Positions 1-8,163 of a DNA stretch of 36,232 nucleotides are shown piece by piece. The number at the start of each line of letters is the position of its first letter. Positions within the stretch are counted from its first letter, which is position 1. Source of the DNA: Thermoproteota archaeon (GTDB taxonomy: Archaea; Thermoproteota; Thermoprotei_A; Sulfolobales; Ignisphaeraceae); assembly GCA_030550585.1 (NCBI GenBank), contig JAUQPB010000003.1, positions 1 to 36,232 of the forward strand. The letters are read 5' to 3'. Below the pieces are notes generated by a model, which did no database searches, had not been told where the DNA came from, and saw only the letters and a program-made list of their open reading frames with translations. The translations under genes were made by a program, and so were the position numbers.

Positions 1-377
1 AAGTTGTAAATGCCAAAGACACCATATTTATCATAGATATATGGGCCAACGCCTCCACCAGTAGCACTTTGACCTGCTTTTCCAGCAACAGTAAATCCAT
101 CATTATTGCTTGAGGGATTTACAGGATCGACAATATCTCTCAAATACACTGCATACCATTCATGATATCCAGCCTGTGTATATCCAGCGAATTTATATAC
201 TTCATAGTAATAATATATGTTACCATAAGAACTACTTTGATAGCCATAACCAACCAATATCAAATTCCAATTTTGTTGTGTCACACCAGCATTTACATCA
301 GGCAAGCATAGTATTGCTAACAGGCCTAAAAGAGCTAGCAGAACCGACAGATGCGCTCTGCCTATCGCCCTCATCAT
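1..377 (-). CDS. Exported protein of unknown function (partial, 3' end outside window)
   Basis: The frame stays open from an ATG at 377 to the left edge, giving about 125 residues with the C-terminus missing. Residues 1-31 form a signal peptide (MMRAIGRAH, then a Leu/Ala-rich core ending near VNAG). The mature part is rich in Tyr and Gly (GYGYQSS, IYYYYEVYKFAGY) and has a GKAGQSATGGGVG stretch, consistent with a beta-rich surface protein. A GGTGAG site sits just upstream of the ATG-ATG pair and overlaps the stop of the preceding gene, so the two are probably cotranscribed. I do not recognise the family. Confidence 0.7.
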   Translation of the reverse strand, partial: MMRAIGRAHLSVLLALLGLLAILCLPDVNAGVTQQNWNLILVGYGYQSSSYGNIYYYYEVYKFAGYTQAGYHEWYAVYLRDIVDPVNPSSNNDGFTVAGKAGQSATGGGVGPYIYDKYGVFGIYN

Positions 378-387
378 ACTCACCCCT

Positions 388-1113
388 TCACCTCCCAGGT
401 ACTAAATCATTTTCTGCTTTTACAACTAACATTAGGGTATTAAGCAATGCCTTTTGGATTGCATCATCTATGTTGTTGAAGTCGTCGATATGCACTGTGC
501 CTGTAAAATCGATTGGAACTAGCCGCCCATCTATGTTCCTATATGTCCTGCCTACAACGATTAACAAATTCTGTGATATGGTTTCGGCTCTTCCATCTTT
601 ATACTGTTTTGTGATTGTAACTCTAGATTCGCTAATGTAGCTGAGTGGTGGGTCAAATAATTTACTAATACTCTGAATTACTCTTGAATCATTTGCTACA
701 AAAAGTATGTAGTTGCTGCCTCGTGCAAGTCCACGAAGAACATCGATGTTTCTAGCAGAAGAATTTATCTCTTTCAACACCTCCTCGTCTAACAGATTCA
801 ATATGACTATAGACGGCTTCCAAAGTTCGCTACCAGCAAGCGTGGATACACTACCACATCTTGTTGTCGAAGCGTTAATGTTCTTATAAGTCAAGATTTT
901 CTGCAGGTTTTTGTACAGCACACTGCTATTGTGTTCTACAACTATGAAGCTCCATTTATTAAGGAGTTGCAAATCAATACCAGCTTCAACGTCGCTTTTC
1001 GGGATTACACTATTTTCCTTGCTTGCAATTGCAGATGAATATATCAAACCACCAATTATTGACAAGCCTATGACAATCAACACTATGCTAACCTTATTAT
1101 TTAGCCTAATCAT
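388..1113 (-). CDS. Membrane-anchored or secreted protein of unknown function
   Basis: The protein has about 241 residues. Residues 5-27 form one hydrophobic segment (VSIVLIVIGLSIIGGLIYSS), either a signal peptide or an N-terminal anchor. The rest is soluble with no motif I recognise; it contains alternating beta/alpha-like stretches such as WSFIVVEHNSSVLY and SIVILNLLDEEVL. A TTG at 1122 would add three codons, but a TATA element at 1137-1145 lies about 28 nt before the ATG at 1113, which suits a leaderless transcript starting at that ATG. It is followed after 10 nt by the second exported protein, so the two look like one operon. Function is unknown. Confidence 0.7.
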   Translation of the reverse strand: MIRLNNKVSIVLIVIGLSIIGGLIYSSAIASKENSVIPKSDVEAGIDLQLLNKWSFIVVEHNSSVLYKNLQKILTYKNINASTTRCGSVSTLAGSELWKPSIVILNLLDEEVLKEINSSARNIDVLRGLARGSNYILFVANDSRVIQSISKLFDPPLSYISESRVTITKQYKDGRAETISQNLLIVVGRTYRNIDGRLVPIDFTGTVHIDDFNNIDDAIQKALLNTLMLVVKAENDLVPGR

Positions 1114-1136
1114 AGAGAACAACTTTACACCCCAAG

Positions 1137-1145
1137 TTATAAAGT
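1137..1145 (-). promoter_or_regulatory. TATA element for the exported-protein operon
   Basis: On the minus strand CTTTATAAC is centred about 28 nt upstream of the ATG at 1113, the spacing expected for a leaderless archaeal transcript. Confidence 0.5.
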
Positions 1146-1384
1146 TAAGATAAGAAAGTTAAAAAAACTTTTATGACAGTATTTGTTTTCCCTCTATAGC
1201 AATGCTTTTTACTACAGGCCTTCGTATGCCTATTATATTTACTTCCCTCTCCACTCCTCATAGCCTACACCACTGGTTTCCACAGATTTGAATGTTGGAG
1301 TGTTGCTTGAAATGAATATTTATACGATATAGCTATGGGTGTGATGGTCTTGTGTTTTTCCGCTGAGAGAATAGCTCTCGGGGT
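1146..1384. other. Intergenic stretch without a clear gene
   Basis: On the minus strand a 27-codon frame (GTG at 1254 to TAA at 1171, reading VNIIGIRRPVVKSIAIEG) looks protein-like but is too short to call. A TATA-like GTATAAATA lies upstream of it near 1318-1326. A stem GAGAG/CTCTC with a 5-nt loop at 1365-1379 follows the end of the decayed gene at 1385 and could have been its terminator, although no T-run follows. Confidence 0.3.
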
Positions 1385-2495
1385 TTACCGCTGGTACTTG
1401 AAGTAGGTGTTGTCATTCCTCTTATCCACGTGTTCCTCGGGCATAACAATGTATTTAGCGATTGAGTGTGCTTGTGCGGGGTTGTAGTTTACCTCTGCTA
1501 CTAACTCTCCATAGATGGTTTCTAGCCTAAATCCCCCGGTGTTATCGGGGTAGACAGCTATATATAGTATTAGTGGCGATCCCTAAGCTAGCCGTCCCAT
1601 GGTTTTAAGTATGTAGTGTATTTTCCTCGCTTCTCTGTAACTGTCATGGAAGCACGCCTTTATTAGGCCGCCTACTGGCTGCACGTGTACGAACTCCTGC
1701 CTGAAGCCCATATCCCGAAGTATTTCCGCTAGCCTTTCGGAGCGGAAGTAGTGGTAGTTGGGTTTAGCCTTCTTCTCCCAGTAGATGAATATGTCGTCAA
1801 TCCACAGTACCCATCTTCCATTCTCCCGCGTGCCTACGAGGGTGTGCTGTATTAGCCCCAGCGCTCTTCGTGTCTGACCCTGCTCTACTAGCCTTTCAGC
1901 AATGCGAAGCACCCTCTTGACAGCTAGTGGAATGGTCTTCTCCCTTGCGGTGCCTCTGCCTTCTGCTTCCGAATCCGTGGCAAGTGTCTCTAGCAATTGT
2001 TTGGCACCCTTCCGGCCGCTTCTAACCCGTTTAGCATCTATTAGCTCTAGGATTAGCTCCTCATCGTCTACAGCGGTGTAGTACCTGCCCTGCCTCTTCA
2101 CGATTATTCCCTTGTTCGCCATCATCTCGATGAGGTCTCCGACCGTGCCGTTGCTCACCTCCCTGCGTTTGAAGAACTCGTAGATGGCCTTTATGTCGAT
2201 GAAGCTCATTCCTCTATCTCGTAGAAAGCTGCTTAGGAGGAACCAGATGACGTACTGTATCCCATTGATGAAAGTCTAAATATATTATAGTAGCTTAGCA
2301 GTATGTGCAGGTAATTCACTACCTCTACTGGGAGGCTATGCGGCATTATGACGAGCACTAGGTTTATGGTGCCGAGAACCTCGTTGAACGTACTCCTAGC
2401 GATAACTTGGAATGGGTACATCCCTAGTTTGTTTTGTTTTCTAGGAACCCCCTATACGGGGGTTATGTTCCTCTCTTGCCGGGGGTTGATACGGC
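1385..2495 (-). pseudogene. Decayed gene of unknown family beside tRNA-Arg
   Basis: One protein-like reading can be followed across this interval but is broken at several points. From about 2495 one frame reads RINPRQERNITPV, hits TAG at 2452-2454, and continues as GVPRKQNKLGMYPFQVIARS and on to ILLSYYNIF near 2280. A second frame then takes over with NGIQYVIWFLLSSFLRDRG and runs without a break into the ATG at 2209. That frame ends at TAG (1583-1585), yet the same frame continues past the TAG for 65 protein-like codons (GSPLILYIAVYPDNTGG to YFKYQR) to TAA at 1385-1387. Total length without the lesions would be about 365 codons. What is seen is the open, protein-like frames; that they were one gene is inference. 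Its position just beyond the 3' end of tRNA-Arg fits remains of an integrated element. Confidence 0.55.
1583..2209 (-). CDS. Hypothetical protein with N-terminal winged-helix-like segment (probably a fragment)
   Basis: This is the longest intact piece, 208 codons from ATG at 2209. Residues 5-50 resemble a winged helix (IKAIYEFFKRR, VGDLIEMMANKGIIVKRQGRYYTA). The middle is basic and helical; residues 110-208 hold a Trp/Tyr-rich part (WVLWIDDIFIYWEKKAK). No strong ribosome site precedes the ATG, and protein-like sequence continues in frame both upstream of the ATG and downstream of the TAG. It may therefore be the middle of a larger broken gene rather than a complete one. GC content is visibly higher than in neighbouring genes, consistent with transfer. 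No family recognised. Confidence 0.5.
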   Translation of the reverse strand: MSFIDIKAIYEFFKRREVSNGTVGDLIEMMANKGIIVKRQGRYYTAVDDEELILELIDAKRVRSGRKGAKQLLETLATDSEAEGRGTAREKTIPLAVKRVLRIAERLVEQGQTRRALGLIQHTLVGTRENGRWVLWIDDIFIYWEKKAKPNYHYFRSERLAEILRDMGFRQEFVHVQPVGGLIKACFHDSYREARKIHYILKTMGRLA

Positions 2496-2637
2496 ATAAG
2501 CATCAACAGCATAATAATTATCATCAACAACGGTATCAATAATGCTTGGTAATGTTTTAGAGCTAATAACCTATAACCCTTCTAGAAAATAGGTATAAAA
2601 ACTTATCGGGAACTGCCTCAATTCTTTGTATGTTTTG

Positions 2638-2715
2638 TGGCGGGCCCGGGGGGATTCGAACCCCCGACCACCGGCTTAGGAGGCCGGCGCTCTGTCCTGG
2701 CTGAGCTACGGGCCC
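2638..2715 (-). tRNA. tRNA-Arg (anticodon CCU)
   Basis: On the minus strand the 7-bp acceptor arm GGGCCCG/CGGGCCC, U8-A9, a D arm starting GCTC, an anticodon stem CCGGC/GCCGG with loop CTCCTAA, and a T arm with loop TTCGAAT form a full cloverleaf. The anticodon is CCT (CCU). The discriminator is G (position 2641) and CCA is encoded (2638-2640). There is no intron. The mature body without CCA is 2641-2715. Confidence 0.95.
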
Positions 2716-2732
2716 GCTAGATCTGTTTGTGC

Positions 2733-3584
2733 CTAGGTTTTTATTTTTTCATAGGCTTGCTTGAATAGTATTGCGTCTTCTTCTAGGTTTGGTGATTCGC
2801 TTATTACAACGCCTTTTACGTTGTATTCTTTTAGTGTTTTTGCGAGGTCTTGGTAGTTGAAGTCTGATTCTCTTAGGTTTAGATGTTTTATCTCTCCTTT
2901 TTCCCCGTATTCTATTCCGCTTATGTGTATATGCATGTTTTGGAGTGCCTCTTTCCCGAGTCTCTGCTCGATTGTGTTTAGAACTTCTTTGAATTCCTCG
3001 TATGTGTTGTATCTCCCATTTGTTCTTGCATGCAGGTGTGCAAAGTCTATGCAGGGTAGCACAAGATCTCCAACTTCTTCGGCTAGCTTCACAACCTCTT
3101 CTAGAGACCCTATCTCCGCTACACCCCCCATAAGCTCTGGTCTAACCCATATGTCCACACCCTCGTCTCTAAGGGCCTTGACAACTCTTTTCAGAGCCTC
3201 TCTAACATTTCTATAGGCTTCTTCGCTTGGCGACGAACCGTAGTAGCCACTGTGGAATACAACACTCCACGCACCGGCCTTGAACCCTATTCTAGCACTC
3301 TCCAATATCCTGTTTATGCTTGCCTCAACCTTTGATGGGTCACCGGAGTTTAGATTTATGTAGTATGGTGCGTGAACTGTTAGGAGAACTCCAAGGCTAG
3401 AGGCGAGCTCCCTAACCTCAGCAGCCATTTCATCACCCATTCTAACACCTCGCACAAACTCAATCTCCATAGCATCTAAGCCAAGTTCCCAAACCCTCTT
3501 AACACCATTTGGCGTAGACTTCCTGGGAGTCGAATTGGGTATCCCAGCCGTGCCTATGAAAAGCTTTGGAACGTCCCTTGGCAT
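2733..3584 (-). CDS. Endonuclease IV-like (Nfo/AP endonuclease family 2) TIM-barrel protein
   Basis: The protein of about 283 residues matches the xylose-isomerase-like TIM barrel used by endonuclease IV, which cuts DNA 5' of abasic sites using a trinuclear zinc centre. The expected metal ligands appear in order: His in TVHAPYYINL, His in VVFHSGYY, Glu in RPELMGG, Asp and His in CIDFAHLHAR, His in NMHIHISG, His in EIKHLNL and Glu in VVISESP. The Asp-x-His motif near the C-terminus is GEIKHL here, so one ligand may differ from E. coli Nfo. Length is usual for the family. I chose ATG 3584; a GTG at 3593 is an alternative and neither has a clear ribosome site. It stands alone between tRNA-Arg and the importer operon. 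A sugar isomerase of the same fold is less likely. Confidence 0.8.
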   Translation of the reverse strand: MPRDVPKLFIGTAGIPNSTPRKSTPNGVKRVWELGLDAMEIEFVRGVRMGDEMAAEVRELASSLGVLLTVHAPYYINLNSGDPSKVEASINRILESARIGFKAGAWSVVFHSGYYGSSPSEEAYRNVREALKRVVKALRDEGVDIWVRPELMGGVAEIGSLEEVVKLAEEVGDLVLPCIDFAHLHARTNGRYNTYEEFKEVLNTIEQRLGKEALQNMHIHISGIEYGEKGEIKHLNLRESDFNYQDLAKTLKEYNVKGVVISESPNLEEDAILFKQAYEKIKT

Positions 3585-3868
3585 AGAGCCCACAACAAAA
3601 TGTATTGCTTGGAGAACTCAAAAACTCTATCACCATAAAACCATTTGCCTAGGCTCACACTTGCAACACCTCAGTATAAGCTTGGGGTGTCACAGGCGAT
3701 GGCATCCGATTTGTGATTTTGGTAAGAACCCAAAAACGCTGGTTCAACATGCAATAGCTAATGTTGTATATAAACTAAGTGAACTAACTAAAAAAGTGAT
3801 GGGACAAGAGATTCTGCTGACTTCTATACAGCCTGTACCGATCCATAGACAAAAATGCTATTTCGAGG

Positions 3869-4831
3869 CTATTTCTTTGTATATAGCCAGCACTTGACTT
3901 TGGCTTTGCCTAGGTCTACCATGGGGGGCTCCTCCCTCCTACAGATATCCATTGCATACGGGCATCTATCTGCAAAGACACAGCCAACACCTGTAGCGCC
4001 TAGTGCTAGAGAGCCCACGCCATATTCTATTTTGCTGTCCCACTTCTTGTCTATTCTGGGGATAGCTTTGGCGAGCATCTGGGTGTATGGGTGGGATGGC
4101 TCATTGAGTATCTCGGCCGGCCCCTCCTCTACTATCTGCCCTCTGTAGAGCACGACAACCCTGTCACTGGCATATCTTGTTAGGCCTAGGTCGTGGCCTA
4201 TTATAGCTACTGTAAGCCCCTCAGTCTCTTTGAGGTCTATGAATATGTTGAGAATGTCTATTCTTGTAGAGGCGTCTATCATAGAAACAGGCTCGTCAGC
4301 TATTATCACCTCTGGCTTTACCAAAAGTGCCCTGGCTATGGAGAGCCTCTGGAGCTGTCCGCCGCTAAACTCGTGTGGGTATCTACCTGCGACTTCTGAA
4401 ATGTTTAGCCCCACCTTCTCCAGGGCTGTGCTAATCTCTCTATCTATGTCTTCTGGGGGTAGAGTTGGGTAGTAGTTTTTCATTACATCTCTTAATACGT
4501 CCAAAACCCTTCTTCTTGGGTTGAAGCTTGCGTAGGGGTCTTGAAACACCCCCTGCACATGCCTATAGTATTCCTTTAGCCCCTTGGACCCTTTGAACTC
4601 CTTTATGTCCCTCCCTCTATAGAGTATTCTCCCATACGATGGCGAATATATCTTTAGAATCATTTTAGCTATAGTGGATTTACCGCTACCAGACTCTCCT
4701 AGAATGCCTAGTGTCTCACCTTTTCTAATCTCCATGTTCACTCTGTCAACAGCTTTGATAACTGTTTTTCCTAGGAGCCCAAGCCTGAACGTTTTTGATA
4801 CATTCTCAAGCTTTATTATAGACTCGCTCAT
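3869..4831 (-). CDS. Oligopeptide/dipeptide-type ABC importer ATPase (OppF/DppF-like)
   Basis: A nucleotide-binding subunit of 320 residues that would drive uptake by ATP hydrolysis on the inner face of the membrane. Walker A GESGSGKS is at residues 45-52, the Q-loop VFQDP near 95-99, the signature FSGGQ at 155-159, Walker B VIIADE at 175-180 and the switch His in IIGHDLG. The C-terminal extension typical of the Opp/Dpp branch is present, with cysteines in GVGCVFADRCPYAMDICRR and a final KCWLY. GAGGTGAG lies 6 nt before the ATG. It is the last gene of a four-gene minus-strand operon, 11 nt after the partner ATPase. In crenarchaea this branch also carries oligosaccharides, so the substrate is open. 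Confidence 0.93.
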   Translation of the reverse strand: MSESIIKLENVSKTFRLGLLGKTVIKAVDRVNMEIRKGETLGILGESGSGKSTIAKMILKIYSPSYGRILYRGRDIKEFKGSKGLKEYYRHVQGVFQDPYASFNPRRRVLDVLRDVMKNYYPTLPPEDIDREISTALEKVGLNISEVAGRYPHEFSGGQLQRLSIARALLVKPEVIIADEPVSMIDASTRIDILNIFIDLKETEGLTVAIIGHDLGLTRYASDRVVVLYRGQIVEEGPAEILNEPSHPYTQMLAKAIPRIDKKWDSKIEYGVGSLALGATGVGCVFADRCPYAMDICRREEPPMVDLGKAKVKCWLYTKK

Positions 4832-4842
4832 GTGGTCTCACC

Positions 4843-5814
4843 TCACTTTTTTGCATAGAGCCAGCATGCAACAAAACGCCCCTTCTCAACCTCTATCATA
4901 GGCGGCTCCTCCCTCCTACAAACATCCATTGCATATGGGCACCTAGGATGGAACCTACAGCCAGGCGGAGGATTGATAAGACTTGGTGGAGAGCCTGCCA
5001 ATCCAGATAGCCTAGTTGCTTTGTAGGATTGTTCAACTGTTGGAACAGACTTGATCAGCATGGCTGTGTAGGGGTGTAGAGGAGATGATACAACATTTTC
5101 GAGGGGCCCTACCTCCACTATCTTCCCTGCATACATTGTTGCAATCCTATCTGCTATTTGCCTAATAGACGCAATGTCGTGTGTTATAAACATCAGCGAG
5201 CCAGCTATCTTCTGGTTGACAAGGTCTCTCAGCAGTTCGAGTACATATCTTTGTGTAACAACATCGAGTGCCGATGTGGGCTCGTCGGCTATCAGCAAAT
5301 CCGGATTAAACAGCGTTGCAATAGATATAACTACTCGTTGTTTCATACCACCCGAAAGCTGTATTGGATACATGTCGAGGACTTCTCGTGGCAGGTTAAC
5401 AAGTTTGAGTCTCTCCACGAACTTCTCCACAAGCTCTTCATATTCAACGCCTTTATCTTTTGCAAGGTCTTTGATAAAGACTTTAATTTTTTTGATTGCT
5501 GGTAGAGCGTCCATGACATATTGGGGTATGAGGGCAATGTTTTTAAGTAGAACCTCTCTGCGCTTATTGCTATCGATTTTTGCTAGATCTATTTCTCCGA
5601 GGAGTTTGGCCGAGCCTCCCGCTATGAACATTGGTGGCTTGGGTAGTACAAGGGATTGTACCATAGTTGATTTTCCACAGCCGCTTTCACCGATAATGCC
5701 CAGAACCTCCCCTCGTCTAACCTCTAGATCTACACCATCAACAGCTCTGACAATTCCTGTAAACGTCTTGTAGTAAACCTTGTACTCCTTTAGCCTAAGG
5801 ACGGTGGCGCTCAT
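4843..5814 (-). CDS. Oligopeptide/dipeptide-type ABC importer ATPase (OppD/DppD-like)
   Basis: The second ATPase of the importer, about 323 residues, expected to form a heterodimer with the OppF/DppF-like subunit. Walker A GESGCGKS is at residues 42-49, followed by the Q-loop LIPQYVMDAL, the signature LSGGMKQR, Walker B LLIADEPTSALD and the switch His in FITHDIAS. The C-terminal Opp/Dpp extension has PPGCRFHPRCPYAMDVC and ACWLY. I start at ATG 5814: the upstream GGGGGTG in the 12-nt gap after the permease stop gives normal spacing, whereas the GTG at 5823 would overlap that site. Third gene of the operon. Confidence 0.93.
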   Translation of the reverse strand: MSATVLRLKEYKVYYKTFTGIVRAVDGVDLEVRRGEVLGIIGESGCGKSTMVQSLVLPKPPMFIAGGSAKLLGEIDLAKIDSNKRREVLLKNIALIPQYVMDALPAIKKIKVFIKDLAKDKGVEYEELVEKFVERLKLVNLPREVLDMYPIQLSGGMKQRVVISIATLFNPDLLIADEPTSALDVVTQRYVLELLRDLVNQKIAGSLMFITHDIASIRQIADRIATMYAGKIVEVGPLENVVSSPLHPYTAMLIKSVPTVEQSYKATRLSGLAGSPPSLINPPPGCRFHPRCPYAMDVCRREEPPMIEVEKGRFVACWLYAKK

Positions 5815-5826
5815 AGACCCCACCCC

Positions 5827-6957
5827 CTATGCTTTTCTCAGTCTTGGGTTAAACACCTCTTCTAGTGACAAAACCATTAGATAGAGTGATGCAATCATAG
5901 CAACAACTATTGCACCGGGTATGAATAGCGTCCACCAGTTGCCTGACCAGTGCTCACCAAGCATTAGATACTGGTTGATTCTGGCGAACAAAGACCATTC
6001 AGCAGCTTTTATGCCTAAGAACTCCAGAGTCACAACAGTTCCTAGAGCATTTGCCAGCTGTATCACAAAGACTAGGAATATGTATGACGCTATATTCGGC
6101 AGAATATCCTTAAATATTATCTTTATGGTAGAGTTCCCGCTCAGCATCGATACAGACACAAAGTCGCTTGCCTTCAGCGCCGATACTTGTGCTCTAACAG
6201 CTCTCGATACCCATTGCCACGATAGAAGCCCCACAGTGAGACCCAGGAACACCATATTCTGAACCTCTCTGCCTACAGCAGATCCTCCAACCACATAGAA
6301 AAGTCCTATCATCAGCATTAGGAAGACTGTTGGTATGGCTATCAACAAATTCGTTATAGCATCAATTAGAGCATCGACCCAGCCACCCATGTATCCAGCC
6401 AACAGACCTAGTACCGTACCAACAATGGTTGCTACAATAGCTGCTATAACGCCAACGCTTAGCGAGACCCTCAGACCATAGACAGTTGATGAGAAAACAT
6501 CGTAGCCTTGTTTATCTACGCCAAAGGGGAAGTCTAGAGACGGTGGCTTAGATCTTATATAGGCCACAACCATCATTTTTGATGGATCATAGCACTCTAT
6601 TCTGGGTATTGGCTGTGTATATATTTTGACTTGCATGCCCTGGCTTTTACATTCTTCAGCTAGAGTATTAAGCTCTGTTGTGTTTGTTGTGTTGGATAGC
6701 TGCTTGATAATGCTATACATGCTTATAGAGATGTCTGCAGGTGCCAGACCATACCTTTCCCTAAGCTCTTCTGCAACCCTATTGGCATCAGACGCATTGA
6801 CAATACGAACTATAGTCACAGTTTCTTGTGGCCCATATTTAGCGAATAGGGGGCCTACAATAGCTAGGAGCACCACGAAAAGTACTATGCCTAGACATAT
6901 CCAAAATCCTATATTCCTCTTAAGCAGTAGCCACACAACACTCCTCTCCTTGTCCAT
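5827..6957 (-). CDS. ABC importer permease (OppC/DppC-like) with enlarged external loop
   Basis: A membrane subunit of the importer, 376 residues, longer than the roughly 290-300 typical of the family. The first membrane segment is residues 15-38. A soluble insert of about 90 residues follows (roughly 45-135, including VAEELRERYGLAPADISISM and TTELNTLAEECKSQG) before the conserved GVDKQGYDVFSS. Then come the remaining membrane segments and the cytoplasmic coupling loop VRAQVSALKASDFVSVSML, which contacts the ATPases. The insert would face outside and might help dock the binding protein; that is inference. It starts 2 nt after the preceding permease stop. Confidence 0.92.
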   Translation of the reverse strand: MDKERSVVWLLLKRNIGFWICLGIVLFVVLLAIVGPLFAKYGPQETVTIVRIVNASDANRVAEELRERYGLAPADISISMYSIIKQLSNTTNTTELNTLAEECKSQGMQVKIYTQPIPRIECYDPSKMMVVAYIRSKPPSLDFPFGVDKQGYDVFSSTVYGLRVSLSVGVIAAIVATIVGTVLGLLAGYMGGWVDALIDAITNLLIAIPTVFLMLMIGLFYVVGGSAVGREVQNMVFLGLTVGLLSWQWVSRAVRAQVSALKASDFVSVSMLSGNSTIKIIFKDILPNIASYIFLVFVIQLANALGTVVTLEFLGIKAAEWSLFARINQYLMLGEHWSGNWWTLFIPGAIVVAMIASLYLMVLSLEEVFNPRLRKA

Positions 6958-6959
6958 GG

Positions 6960-7973
6960 CTACACACCCACAACTCCAAGTCTTATCCTAGGATCGAGCA
7001 GCGAGTATATAAGGTCTACAACAAAGTTTGCTACGATGACCATGGCTGTGTAGACTATTGCTATAGCTTGTATCAAAAACACGTCCCTATAGTTAATGGC
7101 ATAGATCAGCAGGATGCCCACACCAGGATAGTTAAATATGGATGAAACTACTATACCGCCAACTATCACCGTTCCAAGCTGAATCCCAAGACCAGTTATC
7201 TGCGGGTTTATAGCATATCTAAAAGCGTATCCGGCAACCCTCCTATTTGAAAAGCCTAGCGACTCCATGTACCTTGCATAATTAGACTCTAGCTCATAGA
7301 TCATAAGAGTTCTCATACCCGATGCCCAGCCACCCATACTCACAAGAACCATCGATAAAAATGGCAGGGTGTAGGTATTGATAAATCTGGTGAATGTACT
7401 CCAGTTTGGACTAGCTAAAAACGCGTCGATGTCGGTGCTTGTCATGGTTGGTGTAAACACATGATATACAACACCTAATGCATAGCCTAGCAACAGCCCC
7501 ATGAGGAAATACGGCGTCGAAGTCAATATATATATTATCGGTATCAGCACTCTATCAACATTCTTGTATCTAGCGGCCATGGCACCAATCCAGTTGCCTA
7601 AAAACCAGCTAACAATTATAGCTGGAACTAGGAGAATCAGATCGTTCCTCAGTCTAACAGCTATTGTACCAAGTATATCCTCCTGCACCATTGTACTAAC
7701 ACCAAAATACCCTCTAAACAGGTTATACCAAAACATTGCATACTGCTCTAACCACGGTCTATCAAGCCCTAGCTTATGCCTATACGTATCGATTAGCTGT
7801 TTAACTTGTTCAGGAGAAAGCGGAGTACCAGGCGTCATAACAGCTCTTGATATCGCTAACAGCGCTGGATCTCCCGGGGCCAGTCTTATCAATAGCCACA
7901 CAAGCGTTACAGCTACAACAAATACTGCCAGATACATAGCTGCTCTTTTCAGTATATACATTTTCAATGACAA
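6960..7973 (-). CDS. ABC importer permease (OppB/DppB-like)
   Basis: A membrane subunit of 337 residues, the usual family size. It begins with the characteristic N-terminal segment YILKRAAMYLAVFVVAVTLV followed by RLAPGDPA, has six predicted membrane segments, and carries the coupling loop MIYELESNYARYMESLGF. It pairs with the OppC/DppC-like permease to form the channel. I chose a TTG start at 7973 because GGTGAG lies exactly 6 nt upstream; the ATG at 7961 has no ribosome site at proper distance. First gene of the four-gene operon (two permeases, two ATPases), with its own TATA element at 8011-8023. Confidence 0.92.
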   Translation of the reverse strand: MSLKMYILKRAAMYLAVFVVAVTLVWLLIRLAPGDPALLAISRAVMTPGTPLSPEQVKQLIDTYRHKLGLDRPWLEQYAMFWYNLFRGYFGVSTMVQEDILGTIAVRLRNDLILLVPAIIVSWFLGNWIGAMAARYKNVDRVLIPIIYILTSTPYFLMGLLLGYALGVVYHVFTPTMTSTDIDAFLASPNWSTFTRFINTYTLPFLSMVLVSMGGWASGMRTLMIYELESNYARYMESLGFSNRRVAGYAFRYAINPQITGLGIQLGTVIVGGIVVSSIFNYPGVGILLIYAINYRDVFLIQAIAIVYTAMVIVANFVVDLIYSLLDPRIRLGVVGV

Positions 7974-8010
7974 GCTATACTCACCTACCGCAGTTGTCCA
8001 AAAAGTATCT

Positions 8011-8023
8011 GGTTAAAAAGCTT
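8011..8023 (-). promoter_or_regulatory. TATA element for the permease/ATPase operon
   Basis: On the minus strand AAGCTTTTTAACC lies 38-50 nt upstream of the TTG at 7973. That places transcription start about 15 nt before the start codon and leaves room for the GGTGAG site. The four downstream genes can thus be transcribed separately from the binding-protein gene. Confidence 0.5.
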
Positions 8024-8049
8024 ATGATACAAATTATTAAAACAATAAT

Positions 8050-8163
8050 GTTATAAACAAGTATTAACAGCATAAACATTACAAATGTTAGAACCAAGAA
8101 TTTTGTTAAAAATGTTTTTGTTAAAAATGTGGTTAAAAAAGAGTTTAAAAAGAGTGTTTTGTT
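8050..8163 (-). terminator. T-rich termination region after the binding-protein gene
   Basis: Immediately after the stop codon the minus strand carries a series of T-runs (CTCTTTTTAAAC, CTCTTTTTTAACC, then ATTTTTAACAAAA twice in tandem). Crenarchaeal termination uses such T-tracts without hairpins, and none is needed here. The tandem copies of TTTTGTTAAAAATG (plus strand) are near 8099-8128. Confidence 0.45.

Noticed and set aside
2449-2467. Perfect 7-bp hairpin AACCCCC/GGGGGTT considered as a terminator
   Set aside because: It lies within protein-like sequence of the decayed gene (ITPV-TAG-GVPRKQ), has no T-run after it, and can arise by chance from the Pro/Gly codons there.
5174-5773. A 199-codon plus-strand frame opposite the OppD-like ATPase
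   Set aside because: It is antisense to a gene with all ABC motifs, with Ser/Arg/Pro-rich shadow composition.
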